The notes beneath the pieces were generated by a model, which saw only the letters and a program-made list of their open reading frames with translations, had not been told where the DNA came from and did not search any database. Shown here in pieces: positions 8,397 through 21,026 of a stretch of 64,000 bases of DNA. Within the stretch, counting starts at the first letter, position 1; each line of letters opens with the position of its first letter. A program made the position numbers and the translations under genes. Source of the DNA: Oscillospiraceae bacterium (GTDB lineage: Bacteria; Bacillota; Clostridia; Oscillospirales; Acutalibacteraceae); contig SVPH01000001.1 of assembly GCA_015065965.1 (NCBI GenBank), positions 62,001-126,000 of the forward strand, read 5' to 3'.

Positions 8397-8706
8397 TCAA
8401 TTTCAGAAACACACGGAAGGGTTGTTGAAAAATATAGTCAAAATCAACAAAAGTGCAAAAAATATGCACAAAAATCAGTTTCTTAACCGCTTTAAATTCG
8501 TACAATCATACAAACATCAAAAAAGCATATTGACAATTTGACTTTTCAAGAATATAATGCTATCCTGCATATTATAATGGAATTTATTGTCTTATAATTA
8601 AAAAAATATTGCGCATTTTTAATAATTATAAGCATAATTTCGGCAATAAAATTCGGCTTTTCCACATGGAAATGGAAGATTTAAAGAAACGGAGTGATTT
8701 AGCCTA
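8397..8706. other. Gene-free stretch before rpoB
   Basis: This AT-rich 310-nt region holds no ORF. It contains a short inverted repeat TTGTTGA...TCAACAA near 8423-8451, A/T tracts that could act as an UP element, the rpoBC promoter (8530-8558), and a leader of about 140 nt. No ribosomal protein gene (rplJ, rplL) lies here, unlike the usual rplKAJL-rpoBC order. Confidence 0.7.
8530..8558 (+). promoter_or_regulatory. rpoBC promoter
   Basis: Consensus TTGACA (8530-8535), exactly 17 nt, TATAAT (8553-8558). It is expected to be very strong and gives a 5' leader of roughly 140 nt. Confidence 0.9.
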
Positions 8707-11700
8707 ATGCTGAAAATGAATCCCGTTAAACGCGGAAGTTGCACACGCATGAGTTTCGGAAAAATCAATGAGGTTATGGATATGCCCAACCTCATCGAAA
8801 TTCAGAAGGCTTCCTACAATTGGTTCATCGAAACAGGCCTCAAAGAGGTATTCCGTGATACGGCGGACATCACGGACTACACCGGTAACTGGGTGCTCAG
8901 TTTTGTCGACTACAGAATGGACGACAAGCCCAAGTACACAGTTCGCGAATGCAAAGAACGTGACGCAACTTATGCGGCTCCGATGAGAGTTACCGTTCGT
9001 TTGCAGAATAAAGAAACAGGCATCATCAAAGAGTCTGAAGTCTACATGGGCGATTTCCCGATCATGACAGAGAGCGGAACATTCGTTATCAACGGTGCTG
9101 AGAGAGTTATCGTTTCTCAGTTGGTTCGTTCTCCCGGTGTTTACTACGGAATGACCCATGACAAGACAGGTATCGAACTCTATACAAGTACCATCAACCC
9201 CAACAGAGGTGCATGGCTTGAGTACGAAACCGATGCCAACGACATTTTCTATGTCCGTATCGACAAGAACAGAAAAATCTATATCACTGCGTTTATCCGT
9301 GCGCTGGGTCTGAGTTCAAATGACGATATCCGCCGTTTCTTCGGTGAGGATAACAAACTCGAGGCTACCATGGAGAAGGACGAAACAAGAAACACTGAAG
9401 AAGCGCTTATGGAAGTGTTCAAGAAACTTCGTCCCGGCGAGCCCGTAACTCTTGAATCCGCTCAGCAGCATATTGATAATCTTTTCTTCGACCCCCACAG
9501 ATATGACATTTCCAGAGTAGGCCGTTACAAATACAACAAGAAACTCTCAATGCTCAACCGCCTTCCCGGCTGCACGGTTGCACAGCCTGTTATCTCTGAA
9601 TACACAGGCGAACTTCTTGCAGAGCCCGGCGAAGTTCTTACAAAGCAGAAGGCTCTTGAGATTGAGCAGGCAGGTGTAATGAAGGTTGTTGTTGCCTGCG
9701 AAGACGGCAGCGAACTCTTCGTTATCTCAAACGGCATGGTTTATGCCGATGCCCTTCTTCCCGACAGCATCTCAAAGGCTGAACTTGAAGAAATCGGCAT
9801 CAACGAAAAAGTACGTTATTCCGTTCTTCACGAGGTTATCGAGAAGTGCGGCGATGATAAAGCAGCCCTCCTTGCCGAAATGGCAGAGCGTTGCGATGAC
9901 CTTATTCCCAAGCACATTATTGTTGACGATATCTTTGCTTCGGTCAACTATGTCAACTGCCTGACCAAGCATGTAGGTAATGTTGACGATATCGACCATC
10001 TGGGCAACAGAAGAATCCGCTCCGTTGGCGAATTGCTTCAGAATCAGTTCAGAATCGGTCTTGCAAGAATGGAAAGAGTAGTTCGCGAAAGAATGGCTAT
10101 TCAGGCTCAGGAAGATGAAGATAAGATTACTCCGCAGACTCTTATCAACATCCGCCCTGTTATGGTTGCCATCAAGGAGTTCTTCGGTTCATCACCCCTT
10201 TCACAGTTCATGGATCAGACCAATCCTCTTGCTGAACTCACACACAAGCGCCGTCTTTCAGCCCTTGGCCCCGGCGGTCTTTCACGAGACAGAGCAGGTT
10301 TCGAGGTTCGTGACGTACACTATTCGCACTACGGCAGAATGTGCCCCATCGAAACTCCTGAAGGTCCCAACATCGGTCTTATCTCCTACCTTGCAACATT
10401 TGCAAAAATCAATGAATACGGCTTTATCGAGGCTCCCTACAGAAAGATTGACAAAGCAACAGGCAGAGTTCTTGACGAAGTTGAATATATGACTGCTGAC
10501 ACAGAAGATGATTTCATCGTTGCACAGGCTAACGAGCCTCTCGATGAGAACAACTGCTTTGTCAGAGAAAAGATCACAGCAAGATACAGAGATGAATTCA
10601 TTGAAATCGACCGTTCAAAGGTTGATTACATGGATATCTCGCCCAAAATGGTTGTTTCGGTTGCTACCGCAATGATTCCCTTCCTTGAAAACGATGACGC
10701 CAACCGTGCTCTCATGGGTTCGAACATGCAGCGTCAGGCAGTTCCTCTGCTTAAGACATGTGCACCTATCGTCGGTACAGGTATGGAATACAAGGCAGCC
10801 GTTGACTCGGGCGTAACAGTCCTTGCAAAGAAGGCAGGTATTGTTACCAAGGTCAGTGCGGATGCTGTTGACATCAAGAATGATGACGGTACAAGCGACC
10901 ATTACGAACTCATCAAGTTCATGCGCTCAAACCAGGGCACATGTACAAACCAGCGTCCCATCGTTTCTCTCGGTCAGAAAGTTCAGGCAGGCGAAGTTAT
11001 CGCTGACGGTCCTGCAACAGACCACGGTGAAATCAGCCTTGGCAAGAACGCTCTTGTCGGCTTCATGACATGGGAAGGCTATAACTACGAAGACGCTGTT
11101 CTTATCAACGAAAAACTTGTTCGTGACGATGTTTACACATCAGTTCACATTGAAGAATACGAAACAGAGGCAAGAGATACAAAACTCGGCCCTGAAGAAA
11201 TCACCAGAGATATTCCCAACGTTGGTGAGGATGCACTCGGCAACCTTGACGAACGCGGAATTATCAGAATCGGTGCAGAAGTACACTCAGGCGATATCCT
11301 TGTAGGTAAAGTTACACCCAAGGGCGAAACCGAACTTACCGCTGAAGAAAGACTTCTCCGCGCAATCTTTGGTGAAAAGGCAAAGGAAGTCAGAGATACT
11401 TCTCTTAAAGTTCCTCACGGTGAATACGGTATCGTTGTTAACGTTGAAGTGTTCACAAGAGAAAACAGCGACGAACTTTCACCCGGTGTAAACAAGGTTG
11501 TTCGTTGCTATATTGCTCAGAAGCGTAAACTTTCAGTCGGCGATAAGATGGCTGGCCGCCATGGTAACAAGGGTGTTGTTTCAAGAATTCTTCCTCAGGA
11601 AGATATGCCCTTCCTCCCCGACGGCACACCGCTTGATATCGTTCTTAACCCCCTCGGTGTTCCTTCGCGTATGAACATCGGTCAGGTTCTTGAAGTTCAC

Positions 11701-12543
11701 CTCGGTTTTGCTGCAAGAAATCTCGGCATCAATGTCATGACTCCCGTATTCGACGGCGCTCATGAAGAAGATATCACCGAAGCATTCAAAGAAGCAAACC
11801 GCGTTGCAATGGAAAAGGCAGAGAAGGAAGCAGCGGAGAAGGGTATCGAATTTGATCCCTCAACCGTTCCTCAACTCCGTCTTGACTGTAAATCAATCCT
11901 TACAGACGGCAGAACAGGCCGCCAGTTCGATAACCCCGTAACAGTCGGTGTCATGTATTATCTTAAACTCCATCACCTTGTTGACGATAAGATTCATGCC
12001 CGTTCAACAGGTCCTTACTCACTTGTTACTCAGCAGCCTCTGGGCGGTAAAGCACAGTTCGGCGGTCAGCGTTTCGGTGAAATGGAAGTTTGGGCACTTG
12101 AAGCATACGGCGCAGCCTATACGCTTCAGGAAATCCTTACAGTTAAGTCTGACGATGTTGTGGGCAGAGTTAAAACTTATGAAGCAATCGTCAAGGGCAA
12201 GAATGTTCCTACTCCCGGCGTTCCTGAGTCCTTCAAGGTTCTTGTTAAGGAACTTCAGGCTTTGGCACTTGATATCAAGGTTCTCGATGAGAACAACGAA
12301 GAAATTGACCTTCGCCAGACATTTGACGGTGATGATGTCGGCTTCGTTTCGGATGACAAGGTATTCCAGAGCGTTAATGACGCTGAGCAGAGCGACGAAT
12401 TCATGATTGACGAGGACAGCGAAGATAACGATATCTTTATCAGAGATATCGGCGATGATGATGATTTCAGCGACATGCACGATGACATGGGCATGGATGA
12501 CTTCGGTCTTGATTTTGAACCCTCGGAAGACGATTATGAATAA
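8707..12543 (+). CDS. rpoB: RNA polymerase beta subunit
   Basis: RpoB is the beta subunit of the core enzyme, forming one jaw of the active-site cleft. The 1278 residues contain all universal blocks: the protrusion and lobe, the rifampicin pocket ([20 protein letters not shown]), the GPNIGLI segment, the flap, [15 protein letters not shown], and the C-terminal clamp with [22 protein letters not shown]. Residues equivalent to E. coli D516, H526 and S531 are the sensitive forms, so rifamycin susceptibility is predicted. The C terminus carries an acidic tail of about 70 residues. ATG 8707 follows GGAG at 8691; ATG 8716 is a possible alternative. It is cotranscribed with rpoC, 36 nt downstream. 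Confidence 0.98.
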   Translation: MLKMNPVKRGSCTRMSFGKINEVMDMPNLIEIQKASYNWFIETGLKEVFRDTADITDYTGNWVLSFVDYRMDDKPKYTVRECKERDATYAAPMRVTVRLQNKETGIIKESEVYMGDFPIMTESGTFVINGAERVIVSQLVRSPGVYYGMTHDKTGIELYTSTINPNRGAWLEYETDANDIFYVRIDKNRKIYITAFIRALGLSSNDDIRRFFGEDNKLEATMEKDETRNTEEALMEVFKKLRPGEPVTLESAQQHIDNLFFDPHRYDISRVGRYKYNKKLSMLNRLPGCTVAQPVISEYTGELLAEPGEVLTKQKALEIEQAGVMKVVVACEDGSELFVISNGMVYADALLPDSISKAELEEIGINEKVRYSVLHEVIEKCGDDKAALLAEMAERCDDLIPKHIIVDDIFASVNYVNCLTKHVGNVDDIDHLGNRRIRSVGELLQNQFRIGLARMERVVRERMAIQAQEDEDKITPQTLINIRPVMVAIKEFFGSSPLSQFMDQTNPLAELTHKRRLSALGPGGLSRDRAGFEVRDVHYSHYGRMCPIETPEGPNIGLISYLATFAKINEYGFIEAPYRKIDKATGRVLDEVEYMTADTEDDFIVAQANEPLDENNCFVREKITARYRDEFIEIDRSKVDYMDISPKMVVSVATAMIPFLENDDANRALMGSNMQRQAVPLLKTCAPIVGTGMEYKAAVDSGVTVLAKKAGIVTKVSADAVDIKNDDGTSDHYELIKFMRSNQGTCTNQRPIVSLGQKVQAGEVIADGPATDHGEISLGKNALVGFMTWEGYNYEDAVLINEKLVRDDVYTSVHIEEYETEARDTKLGPEEITRDIPNVGEDALGNLDERGIIRIGAEVHSGDILVGKVTPKGETELTAEERLLRAIFGEKAKEVRDTSLKVPHGEYGIVVNVEVFTRENSDELSPGVNKVVRCYIAQKRKLSVGDKMAGRHGNKGVVSRILPQEDMPFLPDGTPLDIVLNPLGVPSRMNIGQVLEVHLGFAARNLGINVMTPVFDGAHEEDITEAFKEANRVAMEKAEKEAAEKGIEFDPSTVPQLRLDCKSILTDGRTGRQFDNPVTVGVMYYLKLHHLVDDKIHARSTGPYSLVTQQPLGGKAQFGGQRFGEMEVWALEAYGAAYTLQEILTVKSDDVVGRVKTYEAIVKGKNVPTPGVPESFKVLVKELQALALDIKVLDENNEEIDLRQTFDGDDVGFVSDDKVFQSVNDAEQSDEFMIDEDSEDNDIFIRDIGDDDDFSDMHDDMGMDDFGLDFEPSEDDYE

Positions 12544-12579
12544 TCGCTGTTTAATAACTTACGGAAGGGGCATCGTTTA

Positions 12580-15500
12580 ATGGAAAATATTGAATCCAAC
12601 AGCAATCTTACTTTTGAATCCATAAAAATCGGCCTTGCTTCGCCCGATCAGATAAGAGAATGGTCATACGGTGAGGTAAAGAAGCCCGAAACTATAAACT
12701 ACAGAACACTTAAGCCCGAAAAGGACGGCCTTTTCTGCGAAAAGATTTTCGGACCACAAAAGGACTGGGAATGCCATTGCGGAAAGTATAAGAGAATCCG
12801 TTATAAGGGCAAAGTCTGCGAACGCTGCGGTGTTGAAATCACAAGAGCAAAGGTTCGCCGTGAGAGAATGGGTCATATCGAACTCGCAACTCCCGTTTCT
12901 CATATCTGGTATTTCAAGGGTATTCCCTCAAGAATGGGTCTTATCCTTGATATATCACCCAGAGATCTTGAAAAAGTTCTCTATTTTGCAAAGCATATTG
13001 TTATTGATCCCGGCGACACACCTCTTGAAAAGTATCAGACTCTCGAAGAGAAGGATTATGAAGAATACAGACTTCGTTATGAGGATGATTTCAAGGCAGG
13101 CATGGGTGCTGAAGCAATTAAAGAACTGCTTGCAGAGATTGATCTTGATGTACTTTCAGAAAAACTGAAAGAAGAAATGGAATCCGCTTCGGGTCAGAAA
13201 AAGGCAAAGGCTCTCAAACGCCTTGAAGTTGTTGAGGCATTCAGACAGTCAGGCAACAGACCCGAATGGATGATTCTTGATGTTATCCCCGTTCTTCCTC
13301 CCGAAATCAGACCTATGGTTCAACTTGAAGGCGGCAGATTCGCAACATCAGACCTTAATGACCTTTACAGACGTGTTATCAACAGAAATAACCGTCTTAC
13401 AAAACTTATGGAACTCGGCTCACCTGATATCATTATCAGAAACGAGAAGAGAATGCTTCAGGAAGCGGTTGACGCCCTTATTGATAACGGCAGACGCGGC
13501 AGACCCGTAACAGGTCCCAACAACAGAGCACTCAAATCTCTTTCGGATATGCTTAAAGGTAAGCAGGGCCGTTTCAGACAGAACCTTCTCGGTAAGCGTG
13601 TTGACTACTCAGGCCGTTCGGTTATCGTTGTAGGACCCGAACTTAAACTCTATCAGTGCGGTCTTCCCAAGGAAATGGCACTCGAACTTTTCAAGCCCTT
13701 CGTTATGAAGCGCCTTGTTGAAACAGAGGTTGCAGGCAACGTTAAGTCAGCCCGCAAGATGGTTGAGCGTTCAAATCCCGCTGTTTGGGATGCACTTGAA
13801 GTTGTTATCAAGGATCACCCCGTTATGCTTAACCGTGCTCCCACACTTCACAGACTCGGTATTCAGGCTTTTGAACCCGTTCTTGTTGAAGGCAGAGCAA
13901 TCAGACTTCATCCCCTCGTATGTACAGCGTTCAACGCTGACTTCGACGGCGACCAGATGGCTGTTCACGTTCCTCTTTCAGCTGAAGCACAGGCTGAAGC
14001 AAGATTCCTTATGCTTGCTGCAAACAACCTGCTCAAGCCTTCGGACGGACGTCCCGTTGCAGTTCCCACACAGGATATGATCCTCGGTTCATACTATCTT
14101 ACAATGGTTAACGATAATAATCCCGAAAATTCGGATTATAACCCCGATAACCCGTATGAGCCCGGCGCTGCAAGAGAAGCAAAGGATGAAAACGGAAACC
14201 TTATCCTTGACGAAAACGGCGAAAAAATCCTTATATACAACACCTATACAAGTGTTGATGAGGCTATGATGGCTTATGATGAAGGCGATATCGGTCTTCA
14301 TGTAAACATCAAAATCCGCATGTCCAAGGAGATTAACGGCGAAACCGTTACTCAACTTGTAAAGACAACTCTCGGTAAGGTTATCTTCAATACACCCGTT
14401 CCTCAGGATCTCGGATTTATTGACAGAACCAAGCCCGAAAATATATTTACACCCGAAGTTGATGTTCTTGTTAACAAGAAGATGCTCGGCAAGATCATTG
14501 ACCGCTGCATCAAGGTTCACGGAACAGCAACTGCAGCCGATGTTCTTGACAAGATCAAGGCACAGGGTTACAGATACTCAACACGAAGCGGTATTACAGT
14601 TGCTGTTGTTGATGCAACCATTCCTCCCAAGAAGAAAGAACTTCTTGAAAAGGCTGAAAAGAAGGTTGCTGCAATCGGCAAGCATTATGACAGAGGTCTT
14701 ATTACCAATGACGAGCGTTCGGAAGGCGTTATCAAGGCTTGGGACGAATGCAGCAAGGAAGTTGCTGCCGAACTTAAGAAGAACTTCAGAAAGTTCAACC
14801 CCATCAACATGATGCTTGATTCCGGTGCCCGTGGTAACGATTCACAGCTTCGTCAGTTGGCAGGTATGCGTGGTCTTATTGCTAACACCGCAGGTAAGAC
14901 AATCGAAGTTCCTATCAAGGCTAACTACCGTGAAGGTCTTAACATTTCAGAATACTTCATTTCATCCCGTGGTGCCCGTAAAGGTCTTGCCGATACCGCT
15001 CTGCGTACTGCTGACTCGGGTTACCTTACACGTCGTCTTGTTGACGTTTCACAGGATGTTATTATCCGTCAGGAAGACTGCCACTGCACAGACGGTATTA
15101 ATGTATATGATATTTATGACGGCGATCCCAAGTTCGGCGGCAGAAAGATTGTAGGCCTTGCAGAAAGACTTACAGGCAGATATCTTCTTGAAGATTATAT
15201 TGACCCCGCAACAGGTGAATTCCTTGCATCAAAAGATGTTATGATGACCGATGTTGTTGCCGAAAAGGTTGCAGCAAGCGTTCAGAAAGAAACAGACAGA
15301 AAGATTGCTGCAGGCGAACTTCCCGAAGGTGCAAAAGCACAGATTAAGATCCGTTCACTTCTTTCCTGCTGCGCAGAACACGGCGTATGTATTAAGTGCT
15401 ACGGTGCAAACCTTGCAACAGGTGAGCCCGTAACAGTCGGTGAAGCAGTAGGTATCATCGCTGCTCAGTCCATCGGTGAACCCGGTACTCAGTTGACAAT

Positions 15501-16311
15501 GAGAACGTTCCACACCGGCGGTGCTGCTGACCAGTCAGATATTACAACCGGTCTTCCCAGAATTGAAGAACTCTTTGAAGCACGTAAGCCCAAGATGCTT
15601 GCTATCATGAGCGAAATCGGCGGCGTTGTTTCATTCAGAGAGATCAAGAAGAGCCAGCATGTTGTTGTTACAGGCGACGATGGCGAAGAGAAGACATACC
15701 TTATCCCCTATGGTTTCCGTCTTAAAGTTCAGGAAGGTCAAAAGGTTGCCAAGGGTGCTCAACTTACAGAAGGTGCGCAGAATCCTCACGATATTCTTGC
15801 AATCCTCGGCGTTGAAGCAGTTCATGATTATCTTATCAGAGAAGTTCAGAGAACTTACCGTATGCAGGGTGTTGATATCAACGATAAGCATATCGAAGTT
15901 ATTGTTCGTCAGATGATGAGAAAGGTTAGAATTGCTGATCCCGGTGCATCAAAGTTCCTGCCCGGCGTTGTTGTTGAAAAGATGGAATTCCGTCTTGAAA
16001 ACGAACGCATTATCAAGGAAGCAACAGAGACAGGCGAAGAGCCCAAGATTGCAACTTATGTTCCCACTCTCATGGGTATCACAAAGGCTTCGCTTGCAAC
16101 TGACTCGTTCCTTTCCGCCGCTTCATTCCAGGAAACAACAAGAGTTCTTACCGATGCGGCTATCAAGGGCAAGGTTGATCCTCTTATGGGTCTTAAAGAA
16201 AATGTTATTATCGGTAAACTTCTGCCGTCAGGTACCGGCATGAAGTGCTACAACAATGTTGAAGTGTATCCCACAGGAAACTCTGTCAATATTGCTGAAA
16301 ATGCCGAGTGA
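12580..16311 (+). CDS. rpoC: RNA polymerase beta' subunit
   Basis: RpoC is the beta' subunit carrying the catalytic Mg2+ site. Of 1243 residues, the N-terminal zinc ribbon is near 66-84 (CHCGKYK, CERCG) and the catalytic NADFDGD has aspartates at 454, 456 and 458. The secondary-channel and bridge-helix region follows, then the second zinc site (CHC near DGINVY, then [17 protein letters not shown]), and the trigger-loop region with [21 protein letters not shown]. Between YYLT and DEAMMAYD (about residues 508-555) there is an acidic, Asn-rich insertion of roughly 35-40 residues compared with the form I remember from other Firmicutes. A GGAAGGGG site precedes ATG 12580. Confidence 0.98.
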   Translation: MENIESNSNLTFESIKIGLASPDQIREWSYGEVKKPETINYRTLKPEKDGLFCEKIFGPQKDWECHCGKYKRIRYKGKVCERCGVEITRAKVRRERMGHIELATPVSHIWYFKGIPSRMGLILDISPRDLEKVLYFAKHIVIDPGDTPLEKYQTLEEKDYEEYRLRYEDDFKAGMGAEAIKELLAEIDLDVLSEKLKEEMESASGQKKAKALKRLEVVEAFRQSGNRPEWMILDVIPVLPPEIRPMVQLEGGRFATSDLNDLYRRVINRNNRLTKLMELGSPDIIIRNEKRMLQEAVDALIDNGRRGRPVTGPNNRALKSLSDMLKGKQGRFRQNLLGKRVDYSGRSVIVVGPELKLYQCGLPKEMALELFKPFVMKRLVETEVAGNVKSARKMVERSNPAVWDALEVVIKDHPVMLNRAPTLHRLGIQAFEPVLVEGRAIRLHPLVCTAFNADFDGDQMAVHVPLSAEAQAEARFLMLAANNLLKPSDGRPVAVPTQDMILGSYYLTMVNDNNPENSDYNPDNPYEPGAAREAKDENGNLILDENGEKILIYNTYTSVDEAMMAYDEGDIGLHVNIKIRMSKEINGETVTQLVKTTLGKVIFNTPVPQDLGFIDRTKPENIFTPEVDVLVNKKMLGKIIDRCIKVHGTATAADVLDKIKAQGYRYSTRSGITVAVVDATIPPKKKELLEKAEKKVAAIGKHYDRGLITNDERSEGVIKAWDECSKEVAAELKKNFRKFNPINMMLDSGARGNDSQLRQLAGMRGLIANTAGKTIEVPIKANYREGLNISEYFISSRGARKGLADTALRTADSGYLTRRLVDVSQDVIIRQEDCHCTDGINVYDIYDGDPKFGGRKIVGLAERLTGRYLLEDYIDPATGEFLASKDVMMTDVVAEKVAASVQKETDRKIAAGELPEGAKAQIKIRSLLSCCAEHGVCIKCYGANLATGEPVTVGEAVGIIAAQSIGEPGTQLTMRTFHTGGAADQSDITTGLPRIEELFEARKPKMLAIMSEIGGVVSFREIKKSQHVVVTGDDGEEKTYLIPYGFRLKVQEGQKVAKGAQLTEGAQNPHDILAILGVEAVHDYLIREVQRTYRMQGVDINDKHIEVIVRQMMRKVRIADPGASKFLPGVVVEKMEFRLENERIIKEATETGEEPKIATYVPTLMGITKASLATDSFLSAASFQETTRVLTDAAIKGKVDPLMGLKENVIIGKLLPSGTGMKCYNNVEVYPTGNSVNIAENAE

Positions 16312-16325
16312 TTTTTGTAGAAAGT

Positions 16326-16356
16326 GTTGACAAACCCTGTCAACATGTGATAAAAT
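16326..16356 (+). promoter_or_regulatory. rpsL operon promoter with palindrome over the -35
   Basis: TTGACA (16327-16332), 18 nt, TAAAAT (16351-16356). The -35 lies in a perfect inverted repeat GTTGACA-AACCC-TGTCAAC (16326-16344). That repeat could be an operator or could act as a hairpin in transcripts reading through from rpoC. Confidence 0.75.
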
Positions 16357-16372
16357 ACAAAATTGTGGTGTC

Positions 16373-16407
16373 CGAAATTCCTGCACTTGTAAAAGTGCGG
16401 GGTTTCG
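16373..16407 (+). promoter_or_regulatory. Leader hairpin upstream of rpsL
   Basis: CGAAA...TTTCG closes a stem whose top is GCACTT-gtaa-AAGTGC (16383-16388 and 16393-16398). No T-run follows, so it is not a simple terminator. A ribosomal-protein-binding leader is a reasonable guess. Confidence 0.5.
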
Positions 16408-16442
16408 TCACGATATAATCATTCAAGAAAGGAGAGAGTTTA

Positions 16443-16865
16443 TTGCCTACCTTTAACCAGCTTGTTCGTAACGGCAGAGAAACACTTGTGAAGAAGCCCA
16501 AGGCTCCCGCACTCCTCAAGGGTCTGAACTCAAAGAAGAATGTTCTTACAGATCAGGATTCACCCCAGAAGCGCGGCGTTTGCACCGCTGTTAAGACTGC
16601 AACCCCCAAAAAGCCTAACTCAGCACTCCGTAAGATTGCCAGAGTTCGTCTTACAAACGGCATTGAGGTTTCAGCTTATATCCCCGGTGTTGGTCATAAC
16701 CTCCAGGAGCACTCAGTTGTTCTTATCAGAGGCGGCCGTGTTAAGGACCTTCCCGGTGTGCGTTACCACATCATCCGCGGTACTCTTGATACCCAGGGCG
16801 TTAACGGCAGAATGCAGAGCCGTTCAAAATACGGCGCAAAGCGTCCCAAGGCAGCCAAGAAATAA
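16443..16865 (+). CDS. rpsL: 30S ribosomal protein S12
   Basis: S12 sits at the decoding centre of the small subunit and governs accuracy. The 140-residue protein has the diagnostic [11 protein letters not shown] and the [13 protein letters not shown] loop containing the aspartate that is methylthiolated in many bacteria. The lysines where streptomycin-resistance mutations arise have the sensitive form. Start is TTG 16443 after AAAGGAG with 8-9 nt spacing; there is no upstream ATG. It opens the str cluster rpsL-rpsG-fusA-tuf and has its own promoter, separate from rpoBC. The L7Ae-like gene often found between rpoC and rpsL is absent. Confidence 0.98.
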   Translation: MPTFNQLVRNGRETLVKKPKAPALLKGLNSKKNVLTDQDSPQKRGVCTAVKTATPKKPNSALRKIARVRLTNGIEVSAYIPGVGHNLQEHSVVLIRGGRVKDLPGVRYHIIRGTLDTQGVNGRMQSRSKYGAKRPKAAKK

Positions 16866-16886
16866 TTCCGCAACCAATTCGTTTGA

Positions 16887-17504
<618 letters not shown>

Positions 17505-17549
17505 TCTGCGCATAATATTTAAAACTATTAATTTTTTCCGGAGGTTCAT

Positions 17550-19616
17550 ATGCCAAGACAGGTATCTCTTGAGATGACCAGAAATATTGGTATTATGGCT
17601 CACATTGACGCCGGTAAAACAACCACAAGCGAGCGTATCCTGTTCTATACAGGTAAAACTCATAAGATTGGCGAAACACACGATGGTGCCGCTACCATGG
17701 ACTGGATGGAGCAGGAGCAGGAGCGTGGTATTACTATCACATCCGCTGCTACCACCTGTTTCTGGAAGGACCACCGTATCAACATCATTGATACCCCGGG
17801 TCACGTTGACTTCACAGTTGAAGTTGAGCGTTCACTCAGAGTTCTTGATGGTTCCGTTACAGTTCTTTGTGCTAAGGGCGGCGTTGAGCCTCAGTCTGAA
17901 ACCGTTTGGAGACAGGCTGATAAATACCGTGTTCCCAGAATGGTCTATGTTAATAAGATGGACATTTTGGGTGCTGACTTCTATCGTGTTATTGACATGA
18001 TGAAAGAACGCCTTAAGTGTAACGCTGTTCCCATTCAGTTGCCCATCGGCGCTGAATCAGATTTTAAGGGAATTATTGACCTTGTTATCATGAAGGCTTA
18101 TTACTACAATGATGATAAGGGTATTGACATTACTGTTACCGATATTCCCGATGACATGAAAGAACTTGCTCAGAAGTATCATGACGAACTTATTGAGCAT
18201 GTTGCTGAGCAGGACGATGCTCTTCTTGAAAAGTTCTTTGAAGGCGAAGAACTTACTATTGAAGAGGTTAAGTCATGCATCAGAAAGGCAACCATTGACA
18301 ATACAATGGTTCCCGTTGTTTGCGGTACTTCATACCGTAACAAGGGTGTTCAACTTCTGCTTGATGCAGTTATTGATTACATGCCCGCTCCCACAGATAT
18401 CGAAGCAATCAAGGGTATCAACCCCGATACGAACGAAGAGGAAGTAAGACATTCTTCAGACGAAGAGCCCTTCTCGGCTCTTGCTTTCAAGATTGCAACT
18501 GACCCCTTTGTTGGTAAACTTTGCTTCTTCAGAGTTTATTCAGGTAAGGTTGAAACAGGTGCGTCTGTTTACAACTCAACCAAGGATAACAACGAGCGTA
18601 TGGGCAGAATTCTGCAGATGCACTCAAACCACAGACAGGATATTGACTGCTGCTATGCAGGTGATATCGCTGCTTGCGTTGGTGTTAAGCAGACAACAAC
18701 AGGTGACACTCTTTGTGATCCCAAACATCCCATAATCCTTGAATCAATGGAATTCCCCGAGCCCGTTATCAGAGTTGCCATCGAACCCAAGACCAAAGCA
18801 GGTCAGGAAAAGATGGGTATTGCTCTTGCTAAACTTGCTGAAGAGGATCCCACATTCAAGTGCTATACAGATGAAGAAACAGGCCAGACAATTATCGCAG
18901 GTATGGGTGAACTTCACCTTGAAATCATCGTTGACAGACTTCTTCGTGAATTCAAAGTTGAAGCAAACGTTGGTAAGCCTCAGGTTGCTTACCGCGAAAC
19001 AATCACTCAGGCTGCTGATACTGATACCAAGTATTCACGTCAGTCAGGCGGTAAGGGTCAGTACGGTCATGTTAAGATGAGAATTGAACCCAACCCCGAA
19101 AAGGGTTACGAGTTTGTTAACAACATCGTCGGCGGTGCTATTCCCAAGGAATACTTCAACGCTATTGAAGCAGGTGTCAAGGGCGCTATGCTTACAGGTG
19201 TTCTCGCCGGCTACAACGTTGTTGACGTTAAGGTAACACTTTACGACGGTTCATACCACGAAGTTGACTCATCAGAAATGGCGTTCAAGATTGCCGCATC
19301 AATGGCATTCAAGGATGCTATGAAGAAGGCTGCTCCCATTCTTATGGAGCCCATCATGAAAACCGCAGTTATCGTTCCCGATGATTACATGGGTGACGTT
19401 ATCGGTGATATCAACTCACGCCGCGGTATGATTCAGGGCACCGAAGCAAGAACAGGTGCAGTTCAGATTAACGCAAATATTCCTCTTTCCAACATGTTCG
19501 GCTACGCAACAGCCCTCCGTTCAAGAACACAGGGCCGCGGTCAGTACGCTATGGAACCCAGCCATTATGCTGAAGTTCCCAAGTCAATTGCCGAAAAAGT
19601 TATCAGCGAAAGATAA
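17550..19616 (+). CDS. fusA: Elongation factor G
   Basis: EF-G is the GTPase that drives translocation on the ribosome and, with RRF, recycling. The 688-residue protein has G1 [10 protein letters not shown]2 with [12 protein letters not shown]3 DTPGHVDF and G4 NKMD. Domain IV carries the [11 protein letters not shown] and [13 protein letters not shown] blocks, and domain V has [11 protein letters not shown]. Length and order match the canonical factor rather than TetM-like protection proteins. The start ATG follows CCGGAGG at the usual distance. It is 45 nt after rpsG and cotranscribed with it. Confidence 0.98.
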   Translation: MPRQVSLEMTRNIGIMAHIDAGKTTTSERILFYTGKTHKIGETHDGAATMDWMEQEQERGITITSAATTCFWKDHRINIIDTPGHVDFTVEVERSLRVLDGSVTVLCAKGGVEPQSETVWRQADKYRVPRMVYVNKMDILGADFYRVIDMMKERLKCNAVPIQLPIGAESDFKGIIDLVIMKAYYYNDDKGIDITVTDIPDDMKELAQKYHDELIEHVAEQDDALLEKFFEGEELTIEEVKSCIRKATIDNTMVPVVCGTSYRNKGVQLLLDAVIDYMPAPTDIEAIKGINPDTNEEEVRHSSDEEPFSALAFKIATDPFVGKLCFFRVYSGKVETGASVYNSTKDNNERMGRILQMHSNHRQDIDCCYAGDIAACVGVKQTTTGDTLCDPKHPIILESMEFPEPVIRVAIEPKTKAGQEKMGIALAKLAEEDPTFKCYTDEETGQTIIAGMGELHLEIIVDRLLREFKVEANVGKPQVAYRETITQAADTDTKYSRQSGGKGQYGHVKMRIEPNPEKGYEFVNNIVGGAIPKEYFNAIEAGVKGAMLTGVLAGYNVVDVKVTLYDGSYHEVDSSEMAFKIAASMAFKDAMKKAAPILMEPIMKTAVIVPDDYMGDVIGDINSRRGMIQGTEARTGAVQINANIPLSNMFGYATALRSRTQGRGQYAMEPSHYAEVPKSIAEKVISER

Positions 19617-19639
19617 TTTGTTTTGTTAATTTATAAAAA

Positions 19640-19692
19640 AGGCTTGAAATTTAAGCCTATACTTGTTACAATGAAACCATGCATGAGCATGG
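19640..19692 (+). promoter_or_regulatory. tuf promoter with overlapping hairpins
   Basis: TTGAAA (19644-19649), 17 nt, TACAAT (19667-19672). The -35 lies within the inverted repeat AGGCTT-gaaattt-AAGCCT (19640-19658), which may also weakly end fusA transcripts. A second perfect stem CCATGC-atga-GCATGG (19677-19692) is at the start of the tuf leader. Confidence 0.65.
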
Positions 19693-19731
19693 AAAAATAA
19701 TTTGCTTATTTAAAAAAGGGAGGAAATACCA

Positions 19732-20931
19732 ATGGCAAAGGCAAAATTCGAACGTACTAAGCCCCACGTAAATATCGGTACCATCGGTCACGTTGACCAT
19801 GGTAAGACAACTCTTACAGCAGCTATCACAAAGACCCTCGCTATGAAGGGCGGCGCAGACTTCGTTGACTACGCTAACATCGATAAGGCTCCCGAAGAGA
19901 GAGAACGTGGTATCACAATCAACACAGCACACGTTGAGTACGAGACAGAAACTCGTCACTATGCTCACGTTGACTGCCCCGGCCACGCTGACTATATCAA
20001 GAACATGATCACAGGTGCTGCTCAGATGGACGGCGCTATCCTCGTTATCGCTTCAACAGACGGCCCCATGGCTCAGACTAAAGAACACCTTCTCCTTGCT
20101 CGTCAGGTTGGCGTTCCCAAGATTATCGTTTTCATGAACAAAGTTGACCAGGTTGACGATCCCGAACTCCTCGAGCTCGTTGAAATGGAAATCCGTGAAA
20201 CACTTGCTGAGTACGGCTTCGACGAAGAGGCTCCCATCATCAAGGGTTCCGCTCTTAAGGCTCTTGAGTATGCAGGCGGCGACACATCAGACGCTTCACT
20301 TGCTCCCATCTGGGAACTCATGGATGCTGTTGACAGCTACATCCCCACACCCGACAGAAAGGCAGACCTTCCCTTCCTTATGCCTGTTGAAGACGTATTC
20401 ACAATCACAGGCCGTGGTACAGTTGCTACAGGTAGAGTTGAAAGAGGTCAGCTCAAGACTTCAGAAGAAGTTGAAATCGTTGGTCTTTCAGACGAAAAGA
20501 GAAAGACTGTTGTTACAGGTATCGAAATGTTCCGCAAGATCCTCGACTATGCTGAGGCTGGCGACAACATCGGTGCTCTTCTCCGTGGTGTTCAGAGAAC
20601 TGATATCGAACGCGGTCAGGTTCTTTGCAAGCCCGGTTCAATCAACCCCCACACAAAGTTCAAGGGTCAGGTTTACGTTCTTACTAAGGAAGAAGGCGGC
20701 CGTCATACTCCCTTCTTCAACAACTACCGTCCTCAGTTCTATTTCAGAACAACTGACGTTACAGGCGTAATCTCACTTCCCGCTGGCACAGAAATGTGCA
20801 TGCCCGGCGATAACGTTGACATGGATGTTGAACTTATCACTCCTATCGCTATCGAAAAGGGTCTCCGCTTCGCTATCCGTGAAGGCGGCAGAACAGTTGG
20901 TTCAGGTGTTGTTATCGAAATCAACGAATAA
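19732..20931 (+). CDS. tuf: Elongation factor Tu
   Basis: EF-Tu delivers aminoacyl-tRNA to the ribosome as a GTP complex. The 399-residue protein has G1 GHVDHGKTT, the switch I segment with [12 protein letters not shown]3 DCPGHADY, G4 NKVD, and the beta-barrel domains with [13 protein letters not shown] and FRTTDVTG. The start follows GGGAGG. It has its own promoter besides readthrough from fusA and ends at a strong terminator. Codon choice is strongly biased (Lys AAG, Gly GGC/GGT), as expected for one of the most highly expressed genes. Confidence 0.98.
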   Translation: MAKAKFERTKPHVNIGTIGHVDHGKTTLTAAITKTLAMKGGADFVDYANIDKAPEERERGITINTAHVEYETETRHYAHVDCPGHADYIKNMITGAAQMDGAILVIASTDGPMAQTKEHLLLARQVGVPKIIVFMNKVDQVDDPELLELVEMEIRETLAEYGFDEEAPIIKGSALKALEYAGGDTSDASLAPIWELMDAVDSYIPTPDRKADLPFLMPVEDVFTITGRGTVATGRVERGQLKTSEEVEIVGLSDEKRKTVVTGIEMFRKILDYAEAGDNIGALLRGVQRTDIERGQVLCKPGSINPHTKFKGQVYVLTKEEGGRHTPFFNNYRPQFYFRTTDVTGVISLPAGTEMCMPGDNVDMDVELITPIAIEKGLRFAIREGGRTVGSGVVIEINE

Positions 20932-20948
20932 TTAAAAATAATTTTTAG

Positions 20949-20977
20949 GGAGCAACCGCAAGGTTGCTCCTTTTTTT
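20949..20977 (+). terminator. tuf terminator
   Basis: Perfect 9-bp stem GGAGCAACC-gcaa-GGTTGCTCC followed by seven T. Confidence 0.95.
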
Positions 20978-20978
20978 G

Positions 20979-21017
20979 CAAAAAAACCGAGTTAAAAGGT
21001 TAATTCTTTTAACTCGG
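20979..21017 (-). terminator. Terminator of the DUF4886 gene
   Basis: Perfect 12-bp stem CCGAGTTAAAAG/CTTTTAACTCGG (20987-20998 and 21006-21017), followed by a T-run on the minus strand. It lies back to back with the tuf terminator. Confidence 0.9.
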
Positions 21018-21026
21018 GTTTAATTT

